Positions 1-5,949 of a stretch of DNA of 7,622 nt are shown here, piece by piece. A model generated the notes under the pieces. The model made no database searches. It was not told where the DNA came from and saw only the letters and a list, made by a program, of their open reading frames with translations. Each line of letters starts with the position of its first letter. Position 1 is the first letter of the stretch. Position numbers and translations under genes: made by a program. Source of the stretch: DASWRT01 sp036403035 (GTDB taxonomy: Bacteria > Pseudomonadota > Alphaproteobacteria > ATCC43930 > CGMCC-115725); NCBI GenBank assembly GCA_036403035.1, contig DASWRT010000245.1, positions 1 through 7,622 of the forward strand, written 5' to 3'.

Positions 1-875
1 GCCTTCGCCCGCGCCGGCCCGAGCGGCTCCGTCGCGATCATGAAGGTCGTCGCCGGCAGCGCCGCGGCGGCGAGCGACGACGCCAGCGTCTCCGAGCGGG
101 CCCCGGCGGTCAGCACGAGCCGCCGCGCCCGCACCTGCCCGGCCGGCGTCCGCAGCACCCGGCCCCCGGCACCCTGGCTCCCCCCGATCGAGAGCACCGG
201 CGAACGCTCGTAAAGGCGGACCCCGGCGGCGATCGCCGCCCCGGCGAGGCCGAGCACGAAGCGCAGCGGGTTGAGGTGCCCGGCGTGCTCGTCGAGCAGG
301 CCGCCGACATAGCGCCGGCTGGCGACGAGCGCGCCGACCTCGACGGCATCGAGCAGGCGCGGCGAGCGATAACCGTACCGTTCCGCAAGATTGCGCGCCG
401 TCTCGTCCAGCGTATGGAGATGCCGCCGCCGCACCGCGGCGGTGAGGTGGCCGCGGCGGAAATCGCAGCCGATCGCCGGACGCGCGGCCAGCTCCTCGAC
501 CAGCGCGACAGCTTCGGTCCCGAGGCGCCACAACGCGGCCGCGCGCTCTTCCCCGACCGCTGCGCGGATCTGATCGATCCCGGCGGCGTAGCCCGGCAAC
601 ACCTGCCCGCCGTTGCGGCCAGATGCGCCCGCGCCGACGCGGTCGGACTCGAGCAGCACCACGTCCTCACCGCTCTCGGCGAGGTGCAACGCGGCGGACA
701 GACCGGCATAGCCGGCGCCGACGACGCAGACGTCGCACTCGACGTCGCGGTCCAGCGCCGCGATGTCCCGCCGCGACACGGTCGTCTCGTAGAACGGGCG
801 AGGATCCGGCCCCGTCACGGGCGAACCGGACGCGCGCACGGGGAGGCGCCGGTCTCCGGCGGAGCGGTCTCGCAT
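1..875 (-). CDS. FAD-dependent oxidoreductase, DAO family (OrdL/PuuB-like), C-terminus outside the window
   Basis: Predicted flavoenzyme that oxidises an amine or amino acid; members include gamma-glutamylputrescine oxidase. The first 291 residues are present and the gene runs off the left edge. After about 45 residues comes a dinucleotide-binding fold: a beta strand, GAGYAG at 53-58, a helix, and a second strand ending in Glu76, which in this fold contacts the ribose of the cofactor. GASGRNGG at 83-90 is typical of OrdL/PuuB-type DAO proteins. VLTAGAR near 254-260 sits where the family has its second FAD-contacting strand. I chose the ATG at 875 because GGTGAG lies just upstream; a GTG at 818 would remove 19 residues but has no purine-rich site. 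It is the last gene of the minus-strand run, 85 bp beyond the stop of the ribbon-helix-helix gene. Family assignment is firm; substrate is not known, and nothing visible ties it to parA. Confidence 0.88.
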   Translation of the reverse strand, partial: MRDRSAGDRRLPVRASGSPVTGPDPRPFYETTVSRRDIAALDRDVECDVCVVGAGYAGLSAALHLAESGEDVVLLESDRVGAGASGRNGGQVLPGYAAGIDQIRAAVGEERAAALWRLGTEAVALVEELAARPAIGCDFRRGHLTAAVRRRHLHTLDETARNLAERYGYRSPRLLDAVEVGALVASRRYVGGLLDEHAGHLNPLRFVLGLAGAAIAAGVRLYERSPVLSIGGSQGAGGRVLRTPAGQVRARRLVLTAGARSETLASSLAAAALPATTFMIATEPLGPARAK

Positions 876-920
876 GGCTCACCCATACGGCGACGCGCGA
901 CCGCACTGCAACTGCTGTTT

Positions 921-959
921 CACCGGCTCCGGGATGCGCGATGGAACCGGCGGCCGGTG
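921..959. repeat. Imperfect inverted repeat between the ribbon-helix-helix gene and the oxidoreductase gene
   Basis: CACCGGC at 921-927 is the exact reverse complement of GCCGGTG at 953-959. Inside, CCGG at 929-932 can pair with CCGG at 947-950 across a small asymmetric internal loop, leaving about 14 unpaired bases. In minus-strand RNA it lies 2 bases beyond the stop of the upstream gene. No T-run follows, so it is not a classical intrinsic terminator; it may be an RNA-end-protecting structure, a weak terminator, or chance in GC-rich DNA. Confidence 0.3.
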
Positions 960-960
960 G

Positions 961-1425
961 TCACGCCTGACGGGCGCGCCACTCGCCGAAGATGCGCTCC
1001 AGCAGTTCGACCTTCTTGCAATCCTCGGCGGCGGCCGCCTGCTTGAACGCCTTCCGGAACTCCGACGTGACGCGGAAATTGAGCGGCTTGGTCCGCTCCG
1101 ACGCCGCCTTCTTGGCGGGCTTCGCGGCGTCATCCTTCTTCTTCGGCGGAGCGGCGGGCTGCACCGCGGCGGCGGCGGAAGCCGCCGACTTGTCCGCGAT
1201 ACCGCTCTTCTTGTCGGAGGCGGGCTTCGACTCTGCGGCGGCGGCCCGTTTCGACGCCTTCTCCGGCTTCGACGGCTTCGCCGCGGCGACCGCCGCCGGG
1301 GCGGCGGAGCCCAACGCGCCGAGCGTGTCGCGCTTCGCGGGCGGAGCGCCCTTGCGGCTCTGCTTCGCAGCGGCCGGAACCACGGCCGGTGCCGTGTCCT
1401 TGTTCTGCGGCACGTCGTCCGTCAT
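961..1425 (-). CDS. Lys/Ala/Pro-rich protein with C-terminal ribbon-helix-helix-like domain; probable partner of ParA
   Basis: Predicted 154-residue DNA-binding protein. Residues 1-113 are low complexity and very rich in Ala, Lys, Pro and Ser, resembling histone-H1-like tails, and are probably disordered. Residues 114-151 look folded: a short strand (PLNFRVT), a helix (SEFRKAFKQAAAAE), a turn, and a second helix (KKVELLERIFGEWRARQ). That is the strand-helix-helix plan of the ParG/Arc/CopG class, where dimers insert the paired strands into the major groove. The ATG at 1425 overlaps the parA stop as ATGA and has a strong ribosome site 5 bases upstream, so translation is probably coupled; an upstream extension in the same frame is rejected because it lies in parA. 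ParG-type partners bind tandem repeats and stimulate their ParA through a flexible tail; that role here is inferred from order and fold. A nucleoid-associated protein is the main alternative. Confidence 0.75.
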   Translation of the reverse strand: MTDDVPQNKDTAPAVVPAAAKQSRKGAPPAKRDTLGALGSAAPAAVAAAKPSKPEKASKRAAAAESKPASDKKSGIADKSAASAAAAVQPAAPPKKKDDAAKPAKKAASERTKPLNFRVTSEFRKAFKQAAAAEDCKKVELLERIFGEWRARQA

Positions 1426-2084
1426 GTCATCCTTCCTTTCGCGATATGATCGTCGATCAGCGTGGTGAGCGCCCCTGCGAAGATTTTTGCCCGGCCGCGC
1501 AGCAGCGGATGCCGCGCCTCGCTCGCCGCCCGCCCTTCGTCGTGCGCCCGGCGGTATCCCGTCCGCTCCGGCCAAGGCTCGGCGACGCACCGGTAGCCGG
1601 CGTCGGCGACGTACTGCCTCGCCTCCTCGATCTCCCGCGTGTTGTCGCCCGCCCGACAGAGGACGAAGAGGAGGCGCCGCGCGTCGATCCCGGCAACCGC
1701 CAGATCGTGCGCGAGGCGCACGGTCGGCAGCAGATCGTCGACGGCAAGGCCCGTCGGCAGCAGGATCACGTCGGCGGCGGCGGCAATCTCGGCGGTCTGC
1801 CGGTCCGCGAAGCCGCGGCTATCCAGCACGAGCCTCTCGACCCCGCCGGCCGAAGCCGCCTTCAGCGCCTTCTTGACGTTCTCGAAGCCGCGCACGGGGA
1901 CAGCCGGCGCAATGCCGCCCTCCTCGCGCCGACGGCCCCATTCGACCGAGGTCGCCTGGAGCGTGTCGAGATCGGCGAGCAGCACCCGTCGCCCGGCCGC
2001 CGCGTATTCGCGCGCGAGCAGGCGAGCGAGCGACGATTTTCCGACGCCTCCCTTCTGCGATACGCACCCGACGACAGCCGTCAT
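1422..2084 (-). CDS. parA: Small ParA-family ATPase (type Ib-like)
   Basis: Predicted ATPase of the ParA/MinD superfamily, 220 residues, cytoplasmic and nucleoid-associated by family. It uses ATP-dependent dimerisation on DNA to position a cargo. The deviant Walker A box is KGGVGKSS at 11-18, with signature Lys11 and Lys16; the Walker A' strand ends in DLD at 38-40; Walker B is RLVLDS at 84-89 with Asp88, where many relatives have DTPG rather than DSRG. VILLPT at 106-111 is the usual following strand. The Walker box starts at residue 11, so there is no N-terminal helix-turn-helix, which marks the short type Ib class that leaves promoter control to its partner. I chose the ATG at 2084 because GAGGG precedes it and the fold starts at once; an upstream reading to 2177 would add 31 unrelated residues and cover the repeat block. 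The ribbon-helix-helix gene follows with a 4-base overlap. With no replication gene in view, it may be plasmid-type or an orphan chromosomal positioning ParA. Confidence 0.9.
   Translation of the reverse strand: MTAVVGCVSQKGGVGKSSLARLLAREYAAAGRRVLLADLDTLQATSVEWGRRREEGGIAPAVPVRGFENVKKALKAASAGGVERLVLDSRGFADRQTAEIAAAADVILLPTGLAVDDLLPTVRLAHDLAVAGIDARRLLFVLCRAGDNTREIEEARQYVADAGYRCVAEPWPERTGYRRAHDEGRAASEARHPLLRGRAKIFAGALTTLIDDHIAKGRMT
1431..1438 (-). promoter_or_regulatory. Ribosome binding site fixing the start of the ribbon-helix-helix gene
   Basis: On the minus strand AAGGAAGG ends 5 bases before the ATG at 1425. It lies inside the last codons of parA. Together with the ATGA stop/start overlap it supports the 154-residue reading and translational coupling to parA. 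Confidence 0.7.
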
Positions 2085-2120
2085 GGCCCTCTGCACCCAC
2101 CCATGGTTGCGAGGGCGTAA

Positions 2121-2151
2121 CATGCAGCGTGCTTTCGTGCAAGCGTGCAGA
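2121..2151. repeat. Tandem CGTGC repeats with 8-bp period upstream of parA; candidate partition site/operator
   Basis: CGTGC occurs at 2128-2132, 2136-2140 and 2144-2148, each exactly 8 bp from the next, and a degenerate copy CATGC lies at 2121-2125. On the coding strand of parA the units read TGCACG-like. The block sits about 37 to 67 bp upstream of the parA ATG. Ribbon-helix-helix partners of type Ib ParA proteins commonly bind short tandem repeats placed there, which act both as centromere and as operator. The repeats are seen directly; their function is inferred. Confidence 0.5.
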
Positions 2152-2213
2152 AACGCCGGAAACGCGCGGCGAAGCACGGGTTGCCGATTGAGCAGCCTCG
2201 CAAATCCGCGTCC

Positions 2214-2279
2214 CGAGCAGCAGCTTTAGGGAACGGGCCGCGCAACGGCCCGCCACCCGGTCACGCCAGCTGCTGCTCG
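2214..2279. repeat. 12-bp perfect inverted repeat enclosing the terminator hairpin at the end of the cupin gene
   Basis: CGAGCAGCAGCT at 2214-2225 is the exact reverse complement of AGCTGCTGCTCG at 2268-2279. The right arm is coding: it encodes the Glu-Gln-Gln end of the cupin. The arms enclose 42 bp that include the cupin stop codon and a second hairpin at 2234-2252, so the minus-strand transcript could fold into a long nested structure at the 3' end of the cupin message. The GCAGCAG core is a simple triplet repeat, which makes chance more likely than for a random 12-mer. Confidence 0.5.
2234..2252 (-). terminator. Hairpin resembling an intrinsic terminator after the cupin gene
   Basis: Perfect 7-bp stem CGGGCCG / CGGCCCG with a 5-base loop, lying 8 bases beyond the cupin stop on the minus strand. 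It is followed by TTCCCT, only a weak T-tract, as is common in GC-rich genomes. It would separate the cupin transcript from parA and is nested within a larger inverted repeat. Confidence 0.5.
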
Positions 2280-2632
2280 ATCGTCTTCGTGAGGGGCGTA
2301 TCGACGTCGCCGGTGTGCTTGGTCGTCACGGTCTCGACCAGGACGAGCCAGCACTCCTCCTCGGCGACAGGGTTGTGCAGTGCGCCGCGGGGCACGACGT
2401 GGAGCGAGCCGGGTCCGAGATGGACCGTCTTCTCTCCCTCGTATTCGATCCTGAGCCGGCCGCGGAGCACGTAGAAGAGTTCGTCCTCGCCCTCGTGGCT
2501 GTGCCACGCCAGCTGCCCGCGGATTTTGGCGACCTTCACATACTGATCGTTCACGCGCGCCACGACCTTCGGCGACCAGTACTCCTCAACGCCCTCAAGG
2601 GCCGTCATCAGGTCCACGGTCTCGGCGAACAT
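2261..2632 (-). CDS. Small single-domain cupin protein
   Basis: Predicted 123-residue metal-binding cupin of unknown substrate. Motif 1 is intact: Gly39, His44-x-His46, Glu51 and Gly58. Motif 2 is mostly intact: Gly75, Pro81, Gly83 and His86. His44, His46, Glu51 and His86 are the expected metal ligands, so metal binding is likely. Small cupins of this kind include isomerases, dioxygenases and sugar- or phosphate-binding proteins, and the sequence does not say which. The ATG at 2632 is preferred because GGAGAG ends 5 bases before it; a GTG 6 bases upstream would overlap that site. It lies 87 bp beyond the CYTH-CHAD stop on the same strand and ends at a hairpin, so it may share that transcript; I see no good promoter of its own. 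Confidence 0.85.
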   Translation of the reverse strand: MFAETVDLMTALEGVEEYWSPKVVARVNDQYVKVAKIRGQLAWHSHEGEDELFYVLRGRLRIEYEGEKTVHLGPGSLHVVPRGALHNPVAEEECWLVLVETVTTKHTGDVDTPLTKTIEQQLA

Positions 2633-2637
2633 GGCCA

Positions 2638-2643
2638 CTCTCC
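2638..2643 (-). promoter_or_regulatory. Ribosome binding site of the cupin gene
   Basis: GGAGAG on the minus strand ends 5 bases before the ATG at 2632. It selects this ATG over the in-frame GTG at 2638, which overlaps the site. Confidence 0.65.
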
Positions 2644-2719
2644 GAACAGATACCGCTACAGACGGAGCATTGTCCGCCGAGCCGGGACTCTCGTCTACGG
2701 GCCGGTTCGCACAGGTGCG

Positions 2720-4303
2720 CTACGACCGCCAGAACGGATCCGTCTTGAGCAGCCGCTTCACCTGTCGGCGGACCTTGCTCTCGGCCTTTGCGAGACCGTT
2801 CTCGTGCCAGCCGATGACGTAGCCCGCCGCCACGACCTCGCCGGCGCCGCGGCTTCCGGCGCCGCGGTTCCGCCGCGTTCTCTTTTCGGACACGAGATCC
2901 GCGAAGAGGTGCCGCGCGGTCGCGACATCGTTCGCGTGGCCGAGCGTGTCCTGAAGCTTGGTGAGACGCTTCCGGTAGTCCCCGCTCGCATCGGCATCGT
3001 AGAGAGAGTGCAGGAAATCGACGGCGTAGCGCAGCTTCTTGAGCGCAATCCGCAGCCGGTGCCGCTCGTTCGGCGTCAACTCGTCGAAATGCCTGCCGAG
3101 CTTCCTGACGCGCTTCAGGCGCTTGTCGAGCAACGGGCCGGCGATGTCGCCGATCGGATCGAGGAGCCGCGCGGACGCTTCCGAGAGCGCCTGCCGCCGC
3201 CATGCCCGCCCCTCCAGCCACGCGGTCAGCCGGATGAGGAAGGCGGCATAGTGCGGCGACAGCACGATCTCGCTCGCTGCGTCGCGCGCCGCCTTGCGCT
3301 CGGCGGCGACGGATCCGGCGAGCGCGGCCACGTCGCGGTCGCCCGGCATCGCGCGCTGGACCGGCGGGAGCAGGCTGTCTGCCAGGACGTCCCAGTTCCG
3401 CGCCGGACCGAACCCGTCCGCCAGCCACTTCAGCTCCGACGCGACCCAGGCCCGCTGCTCGGCCGGAAGCATCGGCTTCAGTATCGAAAGCACGGAACGG
3501 AGCCGCCGGGCCGCGACGCGCATCTGGTGCACCCCGTCCGGGTGCCCGGCGAGGACGGCCGGCTCGTTCGCGACGATGTGGTCGAGGCCGTGGCGCAGCA
3601 CGGCGCCGAGCACCGCCTCGACGGTCATCTCCCGGTCGAGCGCGAGCGGCGGAGCATAGGCCGGCTGCGGCGGCTCGGCCTCCGGCGCGGCATTTCCGCC
3701 GCTATGGGCGAGGGCATAGCCGCGCTCCGCCTTGGTGCGCCGCTCGATGCGCAGCGGCGCGGCGTCGCACAGCGCCACCGCCAGATCGAACAGCGCCGCC
3801 GGGCTGCCGCGCTTCAACTCCAATTCGATCTCGCAGATTGGCGCGGTACGGCCGTCCGGTGCGTCGATCTCTCCGCGGTCGAGCGCGACTTCGATCTCGG
3901 CATCGTCGGCAGCCTGGATCGTCCAGACCAGACGCTGGATCCGGCTCGTGAAGATCGGTCGGAGCGCCTCGGGCGCGATGTCGCCGAGCCGCTCCCGCAA
4001 GATCGGCGCGGCCACGTCCGGCATGGGCGCCGGCAGCGGTTCCTCCCATTCGCCGCGCGAGAACAGCCCGGCCGCCCGCAGCGACGGATCCGGCCCGGTC
4101 TTCACGGTCTGCACGCACCGGTCGCCGTCTTGCCGGATGCGCAGCGTGACCGCGTTCCGCTGCAGCGCGAAATCGGCGGTGTCGTAATAGGTGCTGACCA
4201 GCGACTTCGACGTCCCGGCCTGTCGCGTCAGCAGCGGCGCTGCGCGTACACGGTCGACATCGTCCGGATGGAGCGCGAACTTGAGTTCGGTCTCGGTATC
4301 CAC
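2720..4303 (-). CDS. CYTH-CHAD protein (inorganic triphosphatase-like domain fused to a CHAD domain)
   Basis: Predicted 527-residue two-domain protein. Residues 1 to about 205 are a CYTH (triphosphate tunnel) domain: the ExExK signature is Glu4, Glu6 and Lys8, followed by YYDT near 39-42, LRIRQD near 54-59, TVKT, and EIELELK near 158-164, which supply the charged residues lining the tunnel. In relatives such as E. coli YgiF this domain hydrolyses inorganic triphosphate with Mg or Mn. Residues about 225-515 are a helical CHAD domain, with HQMRVAARRLRS near 259-270, LRIALKKLRYAV near 417-428 and LQDTLGHANDV near 450-460; its conserved His, Arg and Lys bind polyphosphate in studied proteins. I chose the GTG at 4303: GCGAGG lies just upstream and the ExExK motif belongs at the very N-terminus. 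A TTG at 4339 would add 12 residues lying over palindromic DNA. It diverges from the INO1 operon across about 430 bp. Domain calls are firm; a role in triphosphate or polyphosphate turnover is family inference. Confidence 0.93.
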   Translation of the reverse strand: MDTETELKFALHPDDVDRVRAAPLLTRQAGTSKSLVSTYYDTADFALQRNAVTLRIRQDGDRCVQTVKTGPDPSLRAAGLFSRGEWEEPLPAPMPDVAAPILRERLGDIAPEALRPIFTSRIQRLVWTIQAADDAEIEVALDRGEIDAPDGRTAPICEIELELKRGSPAALFDLAVALCDAAPLRIERRTKAERGYALAHSGGNAAPEAEPPQPAYAPPLALDREMTVEAVLGAVLRHGLDHIVANEPAVLAGHPDGVHQMRVAARRLRSVLSILKPMLPAEQRAWVASELKWLADGFGPARNWDVLADSLLPPVQRAMPGDRDVAALAGSVAAERKAARDAASEIVLSPHYAAFLIRLTAWLEGRAWRRQALSEASARLLDPIGDIAGPLLDKRLKRVRKLGRHFDELTPNERHRLRIALKKLRYAVDFLHSLYDADASGDYRKRLTKLQDTLGHANDVATARHLFADLVSEKRTRRNRGAGSRGAGEVVAAGYVIGWHENGLAKAESKVRRQVKRLLKTDPFWRS

Positions 4304-4316
4304 AGAACCTCGCCTG

Positions 4317-4339
4317 ACGGTTGCAACCGTTGCCGGCAA
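4317..4339. promoter_or_regulatory. Two abutting palindromes in front of CYTH-CHAD; candidate operator
   Basis: ACGGTTGCAACCGT at 4317-4330 is a perfect 14-bp palindrome, and TTGCCGGCAA at 4330-4339 is a perfect 10-bp palindrome sharing its last base. Their junction also reads CAAC-C-GTTG. They lie 14 to 36 bp upstream of the GTG start on the minus strand, in the probable leader or core promoter. A transcription factor dimer site is the simplest reading; an RNA hairpin next to the ribosome site is the alternative. The regulator is unknown. Confidence 0.45.
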
Positions 4340-4388
4340 ACAGGCCGGAGGGTGGGCAATGCCGCCCTAACGCTGCGCAGCCGGAAAA

Positions 4389-4394
4389 TTATCA
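4389..4394 (-). promoter_or_regulatory. Possible -10 element for CYTH-CHAD
   Basis: GATAAT on the minus strand, in a local A/T-rich patch about 85 bp upstream of the GTG start. No good -35 hexamer is found at 16-18 bp. Tentative. Confidence 0.22.
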
Positions 4395-4530
4395 CGGACC
4401 AAACGAATAACCACCGCCGGCCCTGATGTACAAATCCCGAATTCGTCCGTTCGATGGAGGATCCGTCGCTCCGGTGCGCCCGAATGTCGCGGCTGCGGCT
4501 TCGCCGTGCCTGAGTTCGCGCCAGCCTGGA

Positions 4531-4555
4531 CGAATTTTGCGCGACGCCAAAATCG
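4531..4555. repeat. AT-rich inverted repeat in the divergent region
   Basis: ATTTTG at 4534-4539 pairs with CAAAAT at 4548-4553 around 8 bases, and the flanking CG on both sides can extend the pairing past a one-base bulge. Such A/T arms stand out in this GC-rich context. It lies about 180 bp upstream of the INO1 start. Possible regulator site or short hairpin. Confidence 0.3.
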
Positions 4556-4672
4556 CGGGGGGAATAAACACGGCGACCGCTCCGTTCTTCGAGCGCTATC
4601 GCGACGCGGGGGTGCCGTGTCCGGCCCGGCAATCACCGCGCGAAGATCGGATTTTTTTGCGCGGGTTCTCCA

Positions 4673-4701
4673 TTGCCGCGCGCGCAACACCCCCCTAGTT
4701 T
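4673..4701 (+). promoter_or_regulatory. Possible promoter of the INO1 operon
   Basis: TTGCCG at 4673-4678 and TAGTTT at 4696-4701 are separated by 17 bp, giving a leader of about 25 bases before the ATG at 4734. Each hexamer matches the sigma-70 consensus at only three of six positions, so this is weak and rests mainly on spacing and position. Confidence 0.25.
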
Positions 4702-4733
4702 CGCTCGCCGGATTGGAGTTAGACGGAAATAAA

Positions 4734-5927
4734 ATGCGCACGGCGTCAGATGAAGGACGGAAACTCGGCGTCCTGGTTGTCGGCCTCGGCGGCGCGGTCT
4801 CGACGACCGCGGTCGCCGGCGTGGAAATGATCCGCGCCGGCAGCAATGACCTGGTGGGTCTGCCGCTCGCCGATGTCCGGGCCCCCGGCATCGCGGCTTA
4901 CCGCAACATTCAATTCGGCGGCTGGGATCTCAATCCCGACGATCTCGCGACCGCGGCGGTCCAGCACCGCGTGCTCGACACCGAGCAGGCGGCCGCCGTC
5001 TCCGGGCCGCTGTCGAAGATGCGGCCCTGGGCCGCGGTCGGCGGCAAGGGCTGGTGCAACAACGTCGACGGCTCGAACAAGATCGGGTCGAACGGCCATC
5101 GCGCGGCGGTCGACCAGATCACCCGCGACATCCGCGACTACCGGTCGAAGAACGATGTCGACGGCTGCGTGATGATCAACCTCGCCTCGGTCGAGCGCTG
5201 GGCGGATCTCGCGTCGCCCGCGCTGAACTCGATCGACGGGTTCGAACGGGCGCTCGACGAGGACGATCCGAACGTCAGCCCGGCGATGCTGTACGCCTAC
5301 GCGGCGATCCGCGAGGGCTTGCCCTACGGCAACTTCACGCCGAGCCTCGCGGCCGACGTGCCGGCGCTGACGCAGCTCGCGACCAAGCGCAACGTGCCGG
5401 TCGCCGGCAAGGACGGCAAGACCGGCCAGACGATGATCAAGACCGTGCTGGCGCCCGCGCTGCGCTCGCGGTCGCTCTATGTCGAGGGCTGGTTCTCGAC
5501 CAACATCCTCGGCAACCGCGACGGTCTCGCGCTCGACGACCCGGCGTCGCTGAAGTCGAAGCTCAACACCAAGGCGTCGGTGCTGGACTCGATCCTCGGG
5601 TATCCGGTGGAGGACCATCTGGTCCACATCCACTATTACAAGCCGCGCGGCGACAACAAGGAAGCCTGGGACAACATCGACATCGTCGGCTTCCTCGGCC
5701 AGAAGATGCAGATCAAGGTCAACTTCCTGTGCCGCGACTCGATCCTCGCGGCGCCGCTGGTGATCGAGATCGCCCGCGTCCTCGACCTCGCAAAGCAGCG
5801 CGGCGACGGCGGCGTGCAGGAACAGCTCGGGCTGTTCTTCAAGGCGCCGCAGACCTCGAACGGCCACGATCCCGAGCACGCCTTCCCGGCGCAGGAACGG
5901 CGCCTCATGGAATGGCTCGCCGCCTAA
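4734..5927 (+). CDS. ino1: Inositol-3-phosphate synthase (myo-inositol-1-phosphate synthase)
   Basis: Predicted cytoplasmic enzyme (EC 5.5.1.4) converting D-glucose 6-phosphate to 1D-myo-inositol 3-phosphate with bound NAD recycled within the cycle. The 397-residue length fits the short bacterial/archaeal form, not the roughly 500-residue eukaryotic one. The NAD-binding strand and glycine loop are VLVVGLGGAVST at 13-24; SNKIGSNGHRAA lies at 114-125. The catalytic half contains GKDGKTGQTMIKT at 225-237, STNILGNRDG at 255-264, the Lys-rich SKLNTK at 275-280, and CRDSILAAPLVIEI at 333-346, all hallmarks of the family. I chose the ATG at 4734 because GGAA precedes it and the NAD strand begins at residue 13, as usual. 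It is the first gene of a plus-strand operon. Alternative roles for this family are few; the call is firm, and the end product (inositol lipid, compatible solute or decorated natural product) is open. Confidence 0.95.
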   Translation: MRTASDEGRKLGVLVVGLGGAVSTTAVAGVEMIRAGSNDLVGLPLADVRAPGIAAYRNIQFGGWDLNPDDLATAAVQHRVLDTEQAAAVSGPLSKMRPWAAVGGKGWCNNVDGSNKIGSNGHRAAVDQITRDIRDYRSKNDVDGCVMINLASVERWADLASPALNSIDGFERALDEDDPNVSPAMLYAYAAIREGLPYGNFTPSLAADVPALTQLATKRNVPVAGKDGKTGQTMIKTVLAPALRSRSLYVEGWFSTNILGNRDGLALDDPASLKSKLNTKASVLDSILGYPVEDHLVHIHYYKPRGDNKEAWDNIDIVGFLGQKMQIKVNFLCRDSILAAPLVIEIARVLDLAKQRGDGGVQEQLGLFFKAPQTSNGHDPEHAFPAQERRLMEWLAA

Positions 5928-5949
5928 CCCCGAAAAGGTTCGGTCTGAC

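Larger units (their letters stand above)
4304..4733. other. Divergent intergenic region between CYTH-CHAD and inositol-3-phosphate synthase
   Basis: About 430 bp without a convincing gene. Reading frames exist on both strands, including an upstream extension of the INO1 frame to 4506, but their products show no motif and start before the natural N-terminus. The stretch is locally richer in A/T than the genes (around 4385-4412, 4531-4555 and 4650-4657) and contains palindromes and weak promoter-like sequences. It presumably drives both flanking transcripts. I see no tRNA, riboswitch or clear small RNA. Confidence 0.7.

Noticed and set aside
1426..1590. Upstream extension of the ribbon-helix-helix gene
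   Set aside because: It overlaps parA in another frame; the ATG at 1425 has the strong ribosome site and the ATGA coupling.
2085..2177. 31-residue N-terminal extension of ParA
   Set aside because: The ParA fold starts at the ATG at 2084, which has GAGGG upstream; the extension would translate the tandem repeats.
2647..2676. Promoter-like pair (CGGACA, 18 bp, TATCTG) on the minus strand before the cupin
   Set aside because: The predicted start of transcription would fall within the cupin ribosome site, leaving no usable leader.
2708..2719. Short dyad CGCAC-AG-GTGCG just past the CYTH-CHAD stop codon
   Set aside because: The stem is at most 4-5 bp and has no T-run, so it is too weak to call a terminator or operator.
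2315..4426. 703-codon open frame on the plus strand opposite the CYTH-CHAD gene
   Set aside because: Its translation is Arg/Pro-rich without domains, while the opposite strand encodes a clear two-domain protein. Long antisense frames are expected in GC-rich DNA.
4637..4664. CCGCGC / GCGCGG pairing around a run of seven T residues upstream of INO1
   Set aside because: The T-run is in the loop instead of after the stem, so it is not a terminator; GC-only 6-bp arms are common here.
4426..4698. 90-codon frame in the divergent intergenic region
   Set aside because: No ribosome site, motif or typical codon pattern; it covers the likely control elements of INO1.
4506..4733. Upstream in-frame extension of INO1
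   Set aside because: INO1 proteins begin close before the NAD-binding strand, which lies 13 residues after the ATG at 4734; the added 76 residues look like translated intergenic DNA.
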